DNA of 64,000 bases from Pantoea vagans. Lineage in GTDB: Bacteria; Pseudomonadota; Gammaproteobacteria; Enterobacterales; Enterobacteriaceae. The notes under the pieces were generated by a model. It ran no database searches and was not told the DNA's origin. It was given only the letters and a program-made list of their open reading frames with translations. The position numbers and the translations under genes were made by a program. The stretch spans positions 1,612,001 to 1,676,000 of the forward strand of contig NZ_CP038853.1 in assembly GCF_004792415.1 (NCBI RefSeq), written 5' to 3'. Positions 15,406-23,520 of the stretch are shown piece after piece (within the stretch, counting starts at the first letter, position 1; the number at the start of each line of letters is the position of its first letter).

Positions 15406-15663
15406 ATGAGCATTCTGGATAATATTAAAAATATTGGCGATGAGTTGTTACATAGCGTTGATAAAAATGTTGAGAATAAGACCGATGCCTCAGCAGCAGG
15501 GGATCGCACTTATACGGTGAAGTCCGGGGACACGCTCAGCGCAATCGCTAAGCAGTTTTATAATGATGCTTCAAAATATATGAAAATCTTTGAGGCGAAT
15601 AAAAACATCCTCAGCAACCCGGACAATATTGCGCCGGGTCAGGTACTGACTATTCCCGAGTAA
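15406..15663 (+). CDS. LysM domain protein, Kbp/YgaU-like tail
   Basis: This is an 85-residue protein. Residues 1-30 are a polar helix ([20 protein letters not shown]). Residues 35-85 form one LysM domain: [17 protein letters not shown], then [13 protein letters not shown] and [15 protein letters not shown]. LysM domains bind peptidoglycan glycans, and in Kbp (YgaU) the domain accompanies a potassium-sensing BON domain, which is absent here. No signal peptide is visible, so it may be cytoplasmic like Kbp. The start has AGGGGAG six bases upstream. A hairpin followed by a T run at 15684-15718 closes the transcript. Confidence 0.85.
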   Translation: MSILDNIKNIGDELLHSVDKNVENKTDASAAGDRTYTVKSGDTLSAIAKQFYNDASKYMKIFEANKNILSNPDNIAPGQVLTIPE

Positions 15664-15683
15664 TCGTTAGCTGAGGGGACAAG

Positions 15684-15718
15684 CCAGCCAGAGCAGGGAT
15701 TGCCCGGCTGGTTTTTTG
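15684..15718 (+). terminator. Terminator of the LysM gene
   Basis: CCAGCC at 15684-15689 pairs with GGCTGG at 15706-15711, followed by six T residues on the + strand. It lies 20 bases after the LysM gene stop. Confidence 0.7.
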
Positions 15719-15817
15719 CAGTTATGGCCGCCGGAATCATCAGGAATGTGCGGGTAACCGCAGGCGGGTCCGGATGGATAATCAGAAAGGAGGAGAAAAT
15801 TGGCATTACTGAAAAGC

Positions 15818-15854
15818 AAAAAGCCCGCTCAGGTTTCCCTGAGCGGGCTTTTCT
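15818..15854 (-). terminator. Terminator downstream of tRNA-Asn
   Basis: A 12-bp perfect stem, AGCCCGCTCAGG at 15822-15833 pairing with 15838-15849, has a 4-base loop. It is flanked by A residues on the left, which read as a U run on the minus strand. It sits just after the 3' end of the tRNA; U residues on the other side make it potentially bidirectional. Confidence 0.85.
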
Positions 15855-15859
15855 AATTC

Positions 15860-15935
15860 TGGCTCCTCTGACTGGACTCGAACCAGTGACATACGGATTA
15901 ACAGTCCGCCGTTCTACCGACTGAACTACAGAGGA
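15860..15935 (-). tRNA. tRNA-Asn (anticodon GTT)
   Basis: The minus strand reads TCCTCTGTAGTTCAGTCGG at the 5' end, has the anticodon arm GGACTGTTAATCC with GTT, a T arm GGTTCGAGTCC and an encoded CCA at 15862-15860. The acceptor stem TCCTCTG/CAGAGGA pairs fully. Length is 76 bases. tRNA-Asn genes near mtfA (yeeI) also occur in E. coli and are frequent integration sites, but no integrase or attachment duplicate is seen here. Confidence 0.97.
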
Positions 15936-15953
15936 ATCGTTTGAACGAGGCGA

Positions 15954-15982
15954 ATATTAGCGGCGTCGCACTGAGGTGTCAA
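15954..15982 (-). promoter_or_regulatory. Near-consensus sigma-70 promoter of tRNA-Asn
   Basis: On the minus strand TTGACA (15982-15977) and TAATAT (15959-15954) are separated by exactly 17 bases, with a TCGCC GC-rich discriminator after the -10 box, typical of stringently controlled stable-RNA promoters. The tRNA begins 18 bases downstream. Confidence 0.88.
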
Positions 15983-16038
15983 CAGCAAAAAATACATTAT
16001 CATTCAACTGGCTAGCTTTAGCGCAATGCGATCGGGAT

Positions 16039-16815
16039 TTAAGCAGTCTGAGTCGTGTCAGAAGCTATCCGGCTCAGGGGATCCTGCTGGTAAAACTGGC
16101 GCAGATGCTGATACATGGCGGGAAAGCGTTCGGCCAGCAGAACCGGAGCCGTAAAGAAATATTCAGAGAGTACGGCGAAGCATTCCGCCGGATCGCTGGC
16201 CGCGTAGGGATCGATAGTCGCAGCCTGTTCGCCTGCCAGTTCCACTTCACTTTCAATCTCTGCCATCGCGGCTCGCAAATCCTTTTCCCACTGGGCTACG
16301 TCACGCAGCGGCATGACCGGAACGCCGCTGGTATAACCGCTGCCGCGCGCATCCAGTTTGTGTGCCACCTCATGGATCACCAGATTAAAGCCGGAGAGAT
16401 CGAACGAGTCCTGAATATCGAGCCAGTTGAGGACGACTGGTCCCTGGGTCCAGCTCTGTCCGGCGTGAACGGCAGGCGCGCTGTGAACCAGCCCATCTTC
16501 ATCCTGCCACTGATCATCGACCTCAAACGGCTCGGGATAGATCAGCACCTCATGAAAACCGTCCAGCCACTCCAGACCCAGCTTTAGCACCGGCAGAGAG
16601 AAGAGCAGGGCGATCCGCACGCTGCGCAGTTCATCCAGCTGAACGCCCCCGAGAGGCACCAGTTTTTTCTGTTGCAGAAAGCGCTTCGCCAGCTCCACCA
16701 GCGTCTGCTGTTCAGACTCATCCAGCGGGCTGAAGACAGGCTGTGACAGCGCCTGTTGCCACGGCAGTGCCGCCAGGATGGTATCGTTATGCGTTTTCCA
16801 GGGCCATTTAAACAT
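16039..16815 (-). CDS. mtfA: MtfA, zinc peptidase and Mlc-titrating factor
   Basis: This 258-residue cytoplasmic protein contains the HEVAHKLD zinc-peptidase motif near residue 150 and a downstream catalytic-type glutamate in [11 protein letters not shown]. In E. coli MtfA (YeeI) binds the glucose repressor Mlc, relieving repression of ptsG, and has aminopeptidase activity. The text [12 protein letters not shown] and [20 protein letters not shown] is characteristic. The frame is open further upstream to 16932, but the ATG at 16815 (MFKWPWK) has AGGAG six bases upstream and matches the known start. It lies next to a tRNA-Asn gene, as in E. coli. Confidence 0.95.
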   Translation of the reverse strand: MFKWPWKTHNDTILAALPWQQALSQPVFSPLDESEQQTLVELAKRFLQQKKLVPLGGVQLDELRSVRIALLFSLPVLKLGLEWLDGFHEVLIYPEPFEVDDQWQDEDGLVHSAPAVHAGQSWTQGPVVLNWLDIQDSFDLSGFNLVIHEVAHKLDARGSGYTSGVPVMPLRDVAQWEKDLRAAMAEIESEVELAGEQAATIDPYAASDPAECFAVLSEYFFTAPVLLAERFPAMYQHLRQFYQQDPLSRIASDTTQTA

Positions 16816-16867
16816 CGCAACTCCTGCACAGAACCGGGCTATGTCATTATCCTGACGCGGCAGACAT

Positions 16868-16894
16868 AAAAATGCCAGCATCGAATGCTGGCAT
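16868..16894 (-). terminator. Terminator after the ASCH-like gene
   Basis: A 10-bp perfect stem (ATGCCAGCAT at 16872-16881 with 16885-16894) has a 3-base loop and an A run at 16868-16872 that gives U residues on the minus strand. It lies 94 bases past the stop of the gene at 16988-17665 and 53 bases before mtfA. Confidence 0.82.
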
Positions 16895-16987
16895 CTTCTG
16901 TCTGACTTCAGGGCTGAAGGCTGTCTATTCAACCCGTTAGCGCGGCCGTTGTCTGTGATTTAACCCGCAAAGCGCAGGGTTGAGGCA

Positions 16988-17665
16988 TTACCTGCGTTCA
17001 ACGCGCTGAAATTCAATGACCCAGACCCAGGGATTCACTTCCCAGCTGGTCGCGCCATACTGTTTTTCCCAGGCTTTGCGATACGCCTCTTTAGGCGACT
17101 CAGAATTAACGTTCATGGTGAAGAAGTTATTAAGGAAGTGCGAGTCGGTCTGTACGCCCTCCGCCATAATGTCATCTTCACTGATATCCTGAATCTTTTC
17201 CGCACGTACGCCGGTAATTTCCAGATTGATACGACTGGCCCAGCGCGGCATGTGGATGGCGGTCTGCCAGCCAAACTCCTCGGCTTCCGGGGTGCTCATC
17301 GCATGCTGACCCAGCTCATTACTGTCGGCACGATACTGACAATATTCCGGCAGGCGAAACGGCGTCGGGTCACGTTCATATTCTGCCAGATCGCTTTCTG
17401 GCACCATCGGGCCGCGCCAGGTTTCACGTACCCAGAGGATGTCGCCCGGTTTGCCGTAGGGACACTGATAGCTGATGTCGGTCATCGACATCATCTTGTA
17501 GCCATGCAGATGGTTAGCACTCACGTCGAAAGCGTGAACGCCTTCGTGATGATCCTGTCCCGGCCCGAAAGCCTGAGTTTTCATAATGCGCCGGGTTTGT
17601 GTTTGCTGGCCAACCAACAGGGCACGAACACGCTGTTCGGAAAAAAGAATCGGCCGTTCTTTCAT
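16988..17665 (-). CDS. Phage-type ASCH-like (morphogenetic protein family) protein
   Basis: This 225-residue protein has MKERPILFSEQRVRALL, QTQTRRIMK, then PGDILWVRETW in the middle, and IHMPRWASRINLEITGVRAE followed by IQDISEDDIMAEGV. This pattern is common in lambdoid and other phage genomes under names such as morphogenetic protein; the beta-barrel part resembles ASCH/PUA-type nucleic-acid binding folds. The cellular function is unknown. The start has GAGG six bases upstream. It stands alone between mtfA and an AT-rich intergenic region, with its own terminator, so it is probably a phage-derived gene fixed in the chromosome. No other phage genes adjoin it. Confidence 0.72.
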   Translation of the reverse strand: MKERPILFSEQRVRALLVGQQTQTRRIMKTQAFGPGQDHHEGVHAFDVSANHLHGYKMMSMTDISYQCPYGKPGDILWVRETWRGPMVPESDLAEYERDPTPFRLPEYCQYRADSNELGQHAMSTPEAEEFGWQTAIHMPRWASRINLEITGVRAEKIQDISEDDIMAEGVQTDSHFLNNFFTMNVNSESPKEAYRKAWEKQYGATSWEVNPWVWVIEFQRVERR

Positions 17666-18276
17666 GGATTACCTCTTTTTATTAGTAGAACCCGGTTACT
17701 GCTGTAAACGTCCATTTGCTTCACATCTGAGAGTTATCATAAAAGCTTTAAATCATTTTGCTTAATAATTTGTCGCCTGACAGTCACTTTAAAATTGTCA
17801 CGTTGGGTGTTAAAAACCAGCAAAATGCAAAAAGCGCACCAAAGCTTATCACGCAATCGGCAGAACGCGACGAACAGCCCGGATACAGTACGTTATAACA
17901 CTAAAAATAGGAACCTTTTCAGACTTTTTCACCTGCTGTTGCCCACACTTTTACAATTAATTGCGTGACAAAAAAAGGCTAAGCACGGCCAGTTTAACGG
18001 GTTCAGAATGAATCAAACATTACTGCTGTTAAACTAATTTTCTTAGCAGCAATTCACTGAGGAAAGGCTGAAAACCGCCGAAATTGCGGTATTTATGTAA
18101 CATAGGTGCTATACAGATGATCCAGATCTCATTTTTCTGCCCGAAATCGCTGGCAGCGCCGCTCTTTTCAACAGCACTGTAAAAAAAGTGTCATTAGCCA
18201 GTCGCTATGATGGCTTGCCGTTTGCGCACTGATCACGACAGAGAATCGGCTGTCGATCACTACAGGGAGATAGATT
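17666..18276. other. 611-bp intergenic region, no gene seen
   Basis: There is no convincing open frame or RNA structure. The sequence is AT-rich relative to its neighbours, with runs of T and A and short pyrimidine tracts, and presumably contains the promoters of the two divergent genes. A Shine-Dalgarno (GGGAG) precedes yedJ at its right edge. Confidence 0.6.
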
Positions 18277-18981
18277 ATGTCACTTACACTCTGGCAATCC
18301 CGCTATGAAAGCTGGTTTCAGGCGAACTGGATCCACGACGACGGCGCGCACGATATCGCCCATCTGCGACGCGTCTGGATGAGCGCGCAGCGAATCATGA
18401 CCGGCACGAAGGCGGACCCGCTGGTGGTGCTCACCGCCTGCTATTTTCATGATGTAGTGAATCTTCCCAAGAATCATCCCGAACGACATCTCGCTTCTAC
18501 TTATGCAGCGACCGAAACGCAGCGCATTCTGCAGCAGGATTTTCTCGATTTCCCGGCAGAAAAGATTGAAGCCGTAATGCATGCCGTTAAAACCCACAGT
18601 TTCAGCGCCGGTATCCCGCCAGAGACGCTCGAAGCCAGAATCGTGCAGGATGCAGACCGGCTGGAGTCACTGGGCGCAATCGGGCTGGCGCGGGTCTTTT
18701 ACACGGCCGGTGCACTGAATCGCCCGTTATTCGACAGTCAGGATCCGCTGGGTAAAGATCGCGAGCTGAATGATGTTAAGTGGACGCTGGACCATTTCCA
18801 GAAGAAGCTGCTGCGTTTGCCGGAAACCATGCATACCGAAACCGGCCGCATGCTGGCTGAGCATAACGCCGATTTCCTGGTGCGCTACATGGCGAAGCTT
18901 TATGCCGAGCTTCAGGGCAATCTGGTGGGGATGGATGAGGGCGTACTGCGGGATTTCACCCCATTGAAAACTGAATATTAA
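18277..18981 (+). CDS. yedJ: HD-domain phosphohydrolase YedJ
   Basis: This 234-residue cytoplasmic protein has the HD metal-binding residues: HDIAH near residue 25, the paired HD in ACYFHDVVN near 55, and the distal Asp in QDADRLESLGAIG near 130. HD enzymes hydrolyse phosphate esters of nucleotides; the substrate of YedJ is not established. In E. coli yedJ also lies beside dcm and vsr. The start at 18277 has GGGAG upstream. The following gene is 72 bases away on the same strand. Confidence 0.92.
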   Translation: MSLTLWQSRYESWFQANWIHDDGAHDIAHLRRVWMSAQRIMTGTKADPLVVLTACYFHDVVNLPKNHPERHLASTYAATETQRILQQDFLDFPAEKIEAVMHAVKTHSFSAGIPPETLEARIVQDADRLESLGAIGLARVFYTAGALNRPLFDSQDPLGKDRELNDVKWTLDHFQKKLLRLPETMHTETGRMLAEHNADFLVRYMAKLYAELQGNLVGMDEGVLRDFTPLKTEY

Positions 18982-19053
18982 ATTTTTATGACAGTATGTT
19001 AATCGAAACGGTCATCCGGTAGCGTGTGAGCAATAACAAAAAGGAGCTGCCCG

Positions 19054-19335
19054 ATGACCGAAACTGTTAATTTAACGATTAAAATTGATCCCGAGCTGAA
19101 AGAAACGATTAAACAGCTGGCGCTGGAAAACCAGATTTCAATGAGCCAGGAAATTGTGCAGCGTTTGCAGGCCAGTCTGGAAACGCATCCGCATCCGGCC
19201 ATTGATAATCAGGACATCACTGAAGAGGGGACTGAGGAATCGGCTTCCACTGACGTGAAGGACGCTGGATTAAGCGCCAGCGAGTTGAAGCAGATCCGCC
19301 TGCTGCTGAAGAAGCAGAGCAAGAAGAAGAAATAA
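19054..19335 (+). CDS. Ribbon-helix-helix (Arc-like) DNA-binding protein
   Basis: This 93-residue protein has an N-terminal ribbon-helix-helix: VNLTIKIDPELKETIKQLAL, then NQISMSQEIVQRLQASLE. An acidic linker (EEGTEESASTD) follows, and a basic tail ends LLLKKQSKKKK. Arc/MetJ-type proteins bind operators as dimers using the beta-strand. The lysine-rich tail may add non-specific DNA affinity. The start has AAGGAG seven bases upstream. No toxin partner is next to it, so it is not obviously an antitoxin; the target is unknown. Terminated by a strong hairpin right after the stop. Confidence 0.78.
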   Translation: MTETVNLTIKIDPELKETIKQLALENQISMSQEIVQRLQASLETHPHPAIDNQDITEEGTEESASTDVKDAGLSASELKQIRLLLKKQSKKKK

Positions 19336-19340
19336 AACAG

Positions 19341-19366
19341 AAGCCCGTCGCAAGACGGGTTTTTTA
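19341..19366 (+). terminator. Terminator of the Arc-like gene (copy 1 of a repeated hairpin)
   Basis: CCCGTC (19344-19349) pairs with GACGGG (19354-19359), followed by six T residues. An almost identical hairpin recurs at 19578-19598. Confidence 0.88.
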
Positions 19367-19410
19367 TTTGGAGAAAGGCTGGACCGTTTCGCTATGAGAC
19401 TGTGCCTGCT

Positions 19411-19516
19411 CAGGGAACACGGTCAGATCGGAAAGACGCAAAAGCCGCCATCCATGGCATGCTCGGCCCGCACCGTCCTGGCGCGGGACGCTTTCCTCTT
19501 CTGACCGTGTTCCCTG
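19411..19516. repeat. 17-bp inverted repeat bracketing a 72-bp structured segment
   Basis: CAGGGAACACGGTCAGA at 19411-19427 is perfectly inverted at 19500-19516. The 72 bases between include further self-complementary text (GTCCTGGCGCGGGAC). It lies between two near-identical terminator hairpins and carries no gene. It could be a miniature interspersed repeat or a structured RNA. Confidence 0.7.
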
Positions 19517-19577
19517 CGAGTTGAGCTTACTTGTTGCTGTGAGAATCGTCAGATGTAAGTTCTTCATCAGCCTGAAA

Positions 19578-19600
19578 CCCGTCGCAAGACGGGTTTTTCA
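19578..19600 (+). terminator. Second copy of the repeated terminator hairpin
   Basis: The CCCGTC...GACGGG hairpin followed by five T residues repeats the terminator at 19341-19366 nearly base for base. It faces the + strand just past the dcm stop codon. No + strand gene lies between the two copies. Confidence 0.75.
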
Positions 19601-19602
19601 TT

Positions 19603-20988
19603 TCAGAACGATGACGACTTCAGCTGACGAATATGCGGCAGCAGCAGCTGGGCGACCGCTGCGAATACCGGCACGACCACCGAATTACCAAACTGCTTAT
19701 AGGCCTGGGTATCTGAAACCGGAATGCGGAACGGCTCGCGGCCCGGCACATCAAAGCCCATCAGGCGCGCGCATTCGCGCGGAGAAAGTCGACGCGGACG
19801 CCGTGCCATGTTATCCGCATCCTGAAACTCCGCTTCACCCAGCGCGCTGTCCCAGCCGCGGTCAATCAGAATCTCTGAGCCATCTTTGTAGTAGCGTGCT
19901 GACAGCGTCCGCACGCAGCAGTCAGGATTGCGCGGATCGTTAAGGCCAAAACCAAAGCCGTTGCCTTTCGCTTTATGCTTTTTCGCATACTGGTAGAGGT
20001 AGCGCCAGAGTACCGGCGACAGAATATATTTATCGTCTGGCGCCTTCTCTAACAGGCTCTGCAGGCTGGGAACCTGCGCCGGATAGAAACGACGGATATT
20101 GCGTAGCGTAAAATCCTGCTTTTTCAGGTCACGGCGAATCCCCACCAGCACAATGCGTTCGCGATGCTGCGGCAGGAAGTGACGCGCATCGATCACTTTG
20201 GCATCCGGGCTGCCGGCTCCGGCATCGGCCACGTCATAGCCCAGCTCATCCAGCGTCTCCATGATAATGGCGAAGGTACGGCCCTTATCGTGGCTCTTGA
20301 GATTTTTCACATTCTCCAGCACAAAAAACGGCGGCTTCTTGGCGGCCAGAATGCGCGCAACATCGAAAAACAGCGTGCCCTGCACCTGACACTCAAACCC
20401 GTGGGCGCGGCCCAGCGCATTTTTCTTGCTGACGCCCGCCAGCGAAAAGGGCTGGCAGGGAAAACCGGCCAGCAGCACCTGATGATCGGGGATCGCCGCA
20501 TCGATCGCGCGGTAAATCGCTTCATCGTCAGTCAGACCTTCCGGCTGGGTCACCTGCCGGATATCGGTATTGAAGTGATGCTCCTGCGGATCGCTATAGT
20601 GGTTTGCTTTATAGGTGCGAACCGCCTCTTTATTCCATTCACTGGTGAAGACGCACTTGCCGCCGATTGCCTCGAATCCTTTACGGATGCCACCAATGCC
20701 GGCAAAGAGATCGATAAAACGAAACTCAGGATTATCATAGTGGGCGGGCCGGGTCGGCAGCAGACTCTGCAACAGCGACAGCTCCGCCTCACACAGCGGC
20801 GGCAGGGCGCTTTTACCCTGACGGATCCGGTTCAGCAGGGCCGGTGTCCAGCAGGAAAATCCCGCCTGCTGCAGTCGGGCCGTGAGATCACGAACCGAAT
20901 AGATGTCCAGCACCTGTCTAAAGAGTTCAGACGCATCAGCAGATGAAAGTGCAGCAGAGAGTGGTTCAGCGAGGGCGGCGGGATGCAT
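19603..20988 (-). CDS. dcm: DNA cytosine-5 methyltransferase Dcm
   Basis: This 461-residue type C5 methyltransferase converts the inner cytosine of CCWGG to 5-methylcytosine in E. coli. Motifs are in order: FAGIGG at 95-100 (SAM binding), GFPCQPFS with nucleophile Cys178, ENV near 225-227, [10 protein letters not shown], the variable target-recognition region, and C-terminal [11 protein letters not shown]. The N-terminal extension of about 85 residues is typical of Dcm. AAGGA lies 8 bases before the ATG. In E. coli vsr overlaps the dcm 3' end on the same strand; here vsr is divergent, 190 bases from the dcm start. Specificity for CCWGG is inferred from overall similarity. Confidence 0.96.
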   Translation of the reverse strand: MHPAALAEPLSAALSSADASELFRQVLDIYSVRDLTARLQQAGFSCWTPALLNRIRQGKSALPPLCEAELSLLQSLLPTRPAHYDNPEFRFIDLFAGIGGIRKGFEAIGGKCVFTSEWNKEAVRTYKANHYSDPQEHHFNTDIRQVTQPEGLTDDEAIYRAIDAAIPDHQVLLAGFPCQPFSLAGVSKKNALGRAHGFECQVQGTLFFDVARILAAKKPPFFVLENVKNLKSHDKGRTFAIIMETLDELGYDVADAGAGSPDAKVIDARHFLPQHRERIVLVGIRRDLKKQDFTLRNIRRFYPAQVPSLQSLLEKAPDDKYILSPVLWRYLYQYAKKHKAKGNGFGFGLNDPRNPDCCVRTLSARYYKDGSEILIDRGWDSALGEAEFQDADNMARRPRRLSPRECARLMGFDVPGREPFRIPVSDTQAYKQFGNSVVVPVFAAVAQLLLPHIRQLKSSSF

Positions 20989-21178
20989 GCGTTTTTCCTT
21001 AACAGTAAGGAGCCTATGCTAACACTCCAGAGGCTGCGAGGAAATTGCCGGGATGTGCCCTGTGCCAGACCGCCGGAAAGTTCTGTTTTTGCGGCGTAAT
21101 CTCCGAAGCCGCCCTGTAGCGGCTTTCGCTTTTCGTGGCGCAGGCTAAAGTTACAGAACCAGCAAAAAAGGAGAAGTT

Positions 21179-21658
21179 ATGGCTGATGTTCACTCCAGCG
21201 AAACACGCAGCAAAAATATGCGTGCCATTCGCGCTCAGGATACGGCCATTGAGCAACGTATTGCGCTGTTGCTGAAAGATCGGGGATTCAGCTTTCGCGT
21301 GCAGGATAAAAACCTGCCGGGACGGCCCGATTTTGTCCTGACCGAACAGCAGGCGATTATTTTTGTTCATGGCTGCTTCTGGCATCGTCATCACTGCTAT
21401 CTGTTTAAGCTGCCGGCGACGCGCACGGAATTCTGGACCGGAAAAATCAACAGCAATGTTGAACGTGACCGGCGTTATGTGCGCCAGCTGCAGGAAAGCG
21501 GCTGGAAAGTGCTGATCATCTGGGAGTGTGCGCTACGTGGCAAACTGCGCCTGGCGGATCAGGATCTGCTGGAACGGCTGGAGGAGTGGTTGCTGGCGAT
21601 GTCGGAGAGTGCCGAGATCGACCATCAGGGCATTCATCATTACAACGCGGATTGCTAA
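21179..21658 (+). CDS. vsr: Very-short-patch repair endonuclease Vsr
   Basis: This 159-residue nuclease nicks 5' of the T in T:G mismatches made by deamination of Dcm-methylated cytosine. SETRSKNMRAIRAQDT at the N-terminus, the catalytic Asp51 in LPGRPDFVL, and the zinc-binding HGCFWHRHHCYLFK near 64-77 are all present, as is FWTGKINSNVERD. AAGGAG lies 5 bases before the ATG. It is transcribed away from dcm, so it has its own promoter and is not translationally coupled to the methylase. Confidence 0.96.
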   Translation: MADVHSSETRSKNMRAIRAQDTAIEQRIALLLKDRGFSFRVQDKNLPGRPDFVLTEQQAIIFVHGCFWHRHHCYLFKLPATRTEFWTGKINSNVERDRRYVRQLQESGWKVLIIWECALRGKLRLADQDLLERLEEWLLAMSESAEIDHQGIHHYNADC

Positions 21659-21710
21659 TCAGCACCATAATTGGTTAGATCTGCGCTTTCTCCGTGGCCA
21701 GGAGCCTGAC

Positions 21711-21986
21711 ATGAGCAGCATAAAACTGACGGTTAAACGCCTTTACCAGATTCGTGACGAGCGGATGGTGAACACTAAAGCCACTGCGCGGGTCTATTGC
21801 GGCGACAGGCTTATCGCTACGGAGGAGATCACCGGCATGACCGAAAGCCCGGTCAGCAAATACCTGCATGCTGAAGGCGCAGAAGGTGATGCGGTGCGGG
21901 TGGAGTGGGATTGTGAGGGCATCGCTGAGATGACCGTAACGGAAATTGAGCGCTGCCCATGTTGTCAACATAACGAACCAGACTAA
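21711..21986 (+). CDS. Conserved small protein of unknown function
   Basis: This 91-residue protein ([20 protein letters not shown] at the start) is predicted to be mostly beta-strand, with a C-terminal CPCC cluster ([13 protein letters not shown]) that could bind metal. AGGAG lies 6-7 bases before the ATG at 21711; the longer frame from 21528 overlaps vsr and is not supported. It ends 10 bases before yedI and overlaps the yedI Shine-Dalgarno, so the two are probably co-translated. I do not recognise the family. Confidence 0.68.
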   Translation: MSSIKLTVKRLYQIRDERMVNTKATARVYCGDRLIATEEITGMTESPVSKYLHAEGAEGDAVRVEWDCEGIAEMTVTEIERCPCCQHNEPD

Positions 21987-21996
21987 GGATAAGATT

Positions 21997-22908
21997 TTGG
22001 CGGGCACCAGTTTACTGACTTTACTTGATGATATTGCAACACTTCTGGACGATATTTCCGTCATGGGAAAAGTGGCGGCAAAAAAGACCGCTGGCGTACT
22101 GGGCGATGATTTGTCGCTGAATGCACAGCAGGTTACCGGCGTAAAAGCTAACCGTGAGTTGCCCGTGGTCTGGGGCGTGGCGAAAGGATCGTTTCTCAAC
22201 AAACTCATTCTGGTGCCGCTGGCGCTGATTATTTCTGCGTTTGCGCCCTGGCTGATCACGCCATTGCTGATGCTGGGCGGTGCCTATCTCTGCTATGAAG
22301 GCGTGGAAAAGGTGATGCACAGTCTGCAGCACGACAAGCAGAGCAAATCACCGGAAGCACGCCAGCAGCGCCTTGATTCGCTGGCGAATCAGAATGCGGC
22401 AGAGTATGAGAAGAAAAAAATCAAAGGTGCGGTGCGCACTGATTTCATCCTTTCGGCAGAAATTGTTGCGATTACGCTGGGGATTGTCTCGGAAGCGCCG
22501 CTGCTCAACCAGGTGATCATCCTGGCGGGCATCGCCATTCTGGTCACCATTGGCGTTTATGGCATCGTAGCGGGCATCGTAAAAATTGATGATCTTGGCT
22601 TCTGGCTGCGTGAGAAACCCTCGCGCGTTGCGCAGGGGATTGGCAGCGTGCTGCTGGCCGCCGCGCCCTGGCTGATGAAGATTCTCTCAGTGGTCGGCAC
22701 TCTGGCGATGTTCCTGGTTGGCGGCGGTATCGTGGTGCATGGCATTGCGCCGCTGCATCATCTGATTGAGGAAGTCAGCGGCGGGTTCAGCGGCTGGATC
22801 GCGATGCTGCTCAGCAACGGCGCAAATCTGGTGCTGGGCTTTATCATTGGGTCGATCGTGCTGTTAGTGGTCAACCTTATTGCCAGAGTGCGTGGGAAAT
22901 CGGTATAA
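21997..22908 (+). CDS. yedI: Inner-membrane protein YedI (DUF808)
   Basis: This 303-residue integral membrane protein starts [20 protein letters not shown] and has [16 protein letters not shown], both close to E. coli YedI. About six hydrophobic segments follow, including [39 protein letters not shown] and [19 protein letters not shown] soluble loop ([17 protein letters not shown]) lies between them. The start is TTG at 21997, seven bases after AAGGA; a longer frame from 21946 overlaps the preceding gene. The function of YedI is unknown. Confidence 0.92.
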   Translation: MAGTSLLTLLDDIATLLDDISVMGKVAAKKTAGVLGDDLSLNAQQVTGVKANRELPVVWGVAKGSFLNKLILVPLALIISAFAPWLITPLLMLGGAYLCYEGVEKVMHSLQHDKQSKSPEARQQRLDSLANQNAAEYEKKKIKGAVRTDFILSAEIVAITLGIVSEAPLLNQVIILAGIAILVTIGVYGIVAGIVKIDDLGFWLREKPSRVAQGIGSVLLAAAPWLMKILSVVGTLAMFLVGGGIVVHGIAPLHHLIEEVSGGFSGWIAMLLSNGANLVLGFIIGSIVLLVVNLIARVRGKSV

Positions 22909-22941
22909 AGCGCACTGTGATTTACGGTCAGGAGAATGACG

Positions 22942-23073
22942 ATGAACGACGACATGTTTGAATTTGATATCGACGCACAGCTTGAGCAGGCTGAAGCGAA
23001 AGCAGAGAAAAAAGCCAGCGAAGTGCCGGATGATCTCGGTGACGAAGCCGATTGCGAAGGCTGTAAAATCTGA
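22942..23073 (+). CDS. Small acidic protein of unknown function
   Basis: This 43-residue frame encodes NDDMFEFDIDAQLEQAEAKA and ends DDLGDEADCEGCKI, with a terminal CxxC. AGGAG at 22930-22934 is seven bases before the ATG at 22942, and a strong terminator follows 22 bases after the stop, so it looks like a real, separately ended gene. I recall short proteins of this kind next to yedI/yodC in related genera, but no function. Confidence 0.62.
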   Translation: MNDDMFEFDIDAQLEQAEAKAEKKASEVPDDLGDEADCEGCKI

Positions 23074-23094
23074 CGTCAGCGTCAACACTTCATC

Positions 23095-23123
23095 AAAGCG
23101 GATAAGTTTTATCCGCTTTTTTT
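23095..23123 (+). terminator. Terminator after the yedI group
   Basis: AGCGGATAA (23097-23105) pairs with TTATCCGCT (23109-23117) and is followed by a run of T residues on the + strand. Confidence 0.88.
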
Positions 23124-23255
23124 ATTTTCCGCATATCCAGCTGCTTAATTCTGAATTTGCCCGTTTTTTGCGTGCCTTAACAGGCAAGGGTTGGCTTTGC
23201 CTGCTATAAAGAAAATAGTCACTCAGGTTAATAACACGCATGAAAGGAGCGCCCC

Positions 23256-23435
23256 ATGGTTTTCGCAATCAGTGAAGAAGTTCAGCACAAGGAAGAAGGT
23301 CACACGATGGTGGTGACCGGCTACGCCAGTGGCATGGTGGAATGCCGCTGGTATGACGGCTATGCCGTGCGCAGCGAGGCTTTTCGCAGTGATGAACTTT
23401 GCGCGCTGAATCCTGCGCAACAACTGGCAAGCTGA
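23256..23435 (+). CDS. yodC: YodC family protein (DUF2158)
   Basis: This 59-residue protein has the YodC core MVVTGYASGMVECRWYDGYA, followed by VRSEAFRSDEL, closely matching E. coli YodC (VTGYSSGMVECRWYDGYG). It is a small beta-strand protein of unknown function. AAGGAG is six bases before the ATG. It converges on the glucosyl-3-phosphoglycerate synthase gene; the 85 bases between contain a CTCAGGCCTGAG palindrome that may terminate either side. Confidence 0.88.
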   Translation: MVFAISEEVQHKEEGHTMVVTGYASGMVECRWYDGYAVRSEAFRSDELCALNPAQQLAS

Positions 23436-23520
23436 GAGCCTCAGGCCTGAGGGTCAGATGACCCGACAGGCCCGGTTTCTGACTGCCTGAGGCCCGGCAC
23501 ACTCCCTGTGCCGTCCTGTT

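Noticed and set aside
15860..16040. Attachment site or genomic island at tRNA-Asn
   Set aside because: No integrase gene and no second copy of the tRNA 3' end were seen in the window.
19999..20946. 260-codon + strand frame antisense to dcm
   Set aside because: Shadow of the dcm coding frame; dcm motifs are complete on the other strand.
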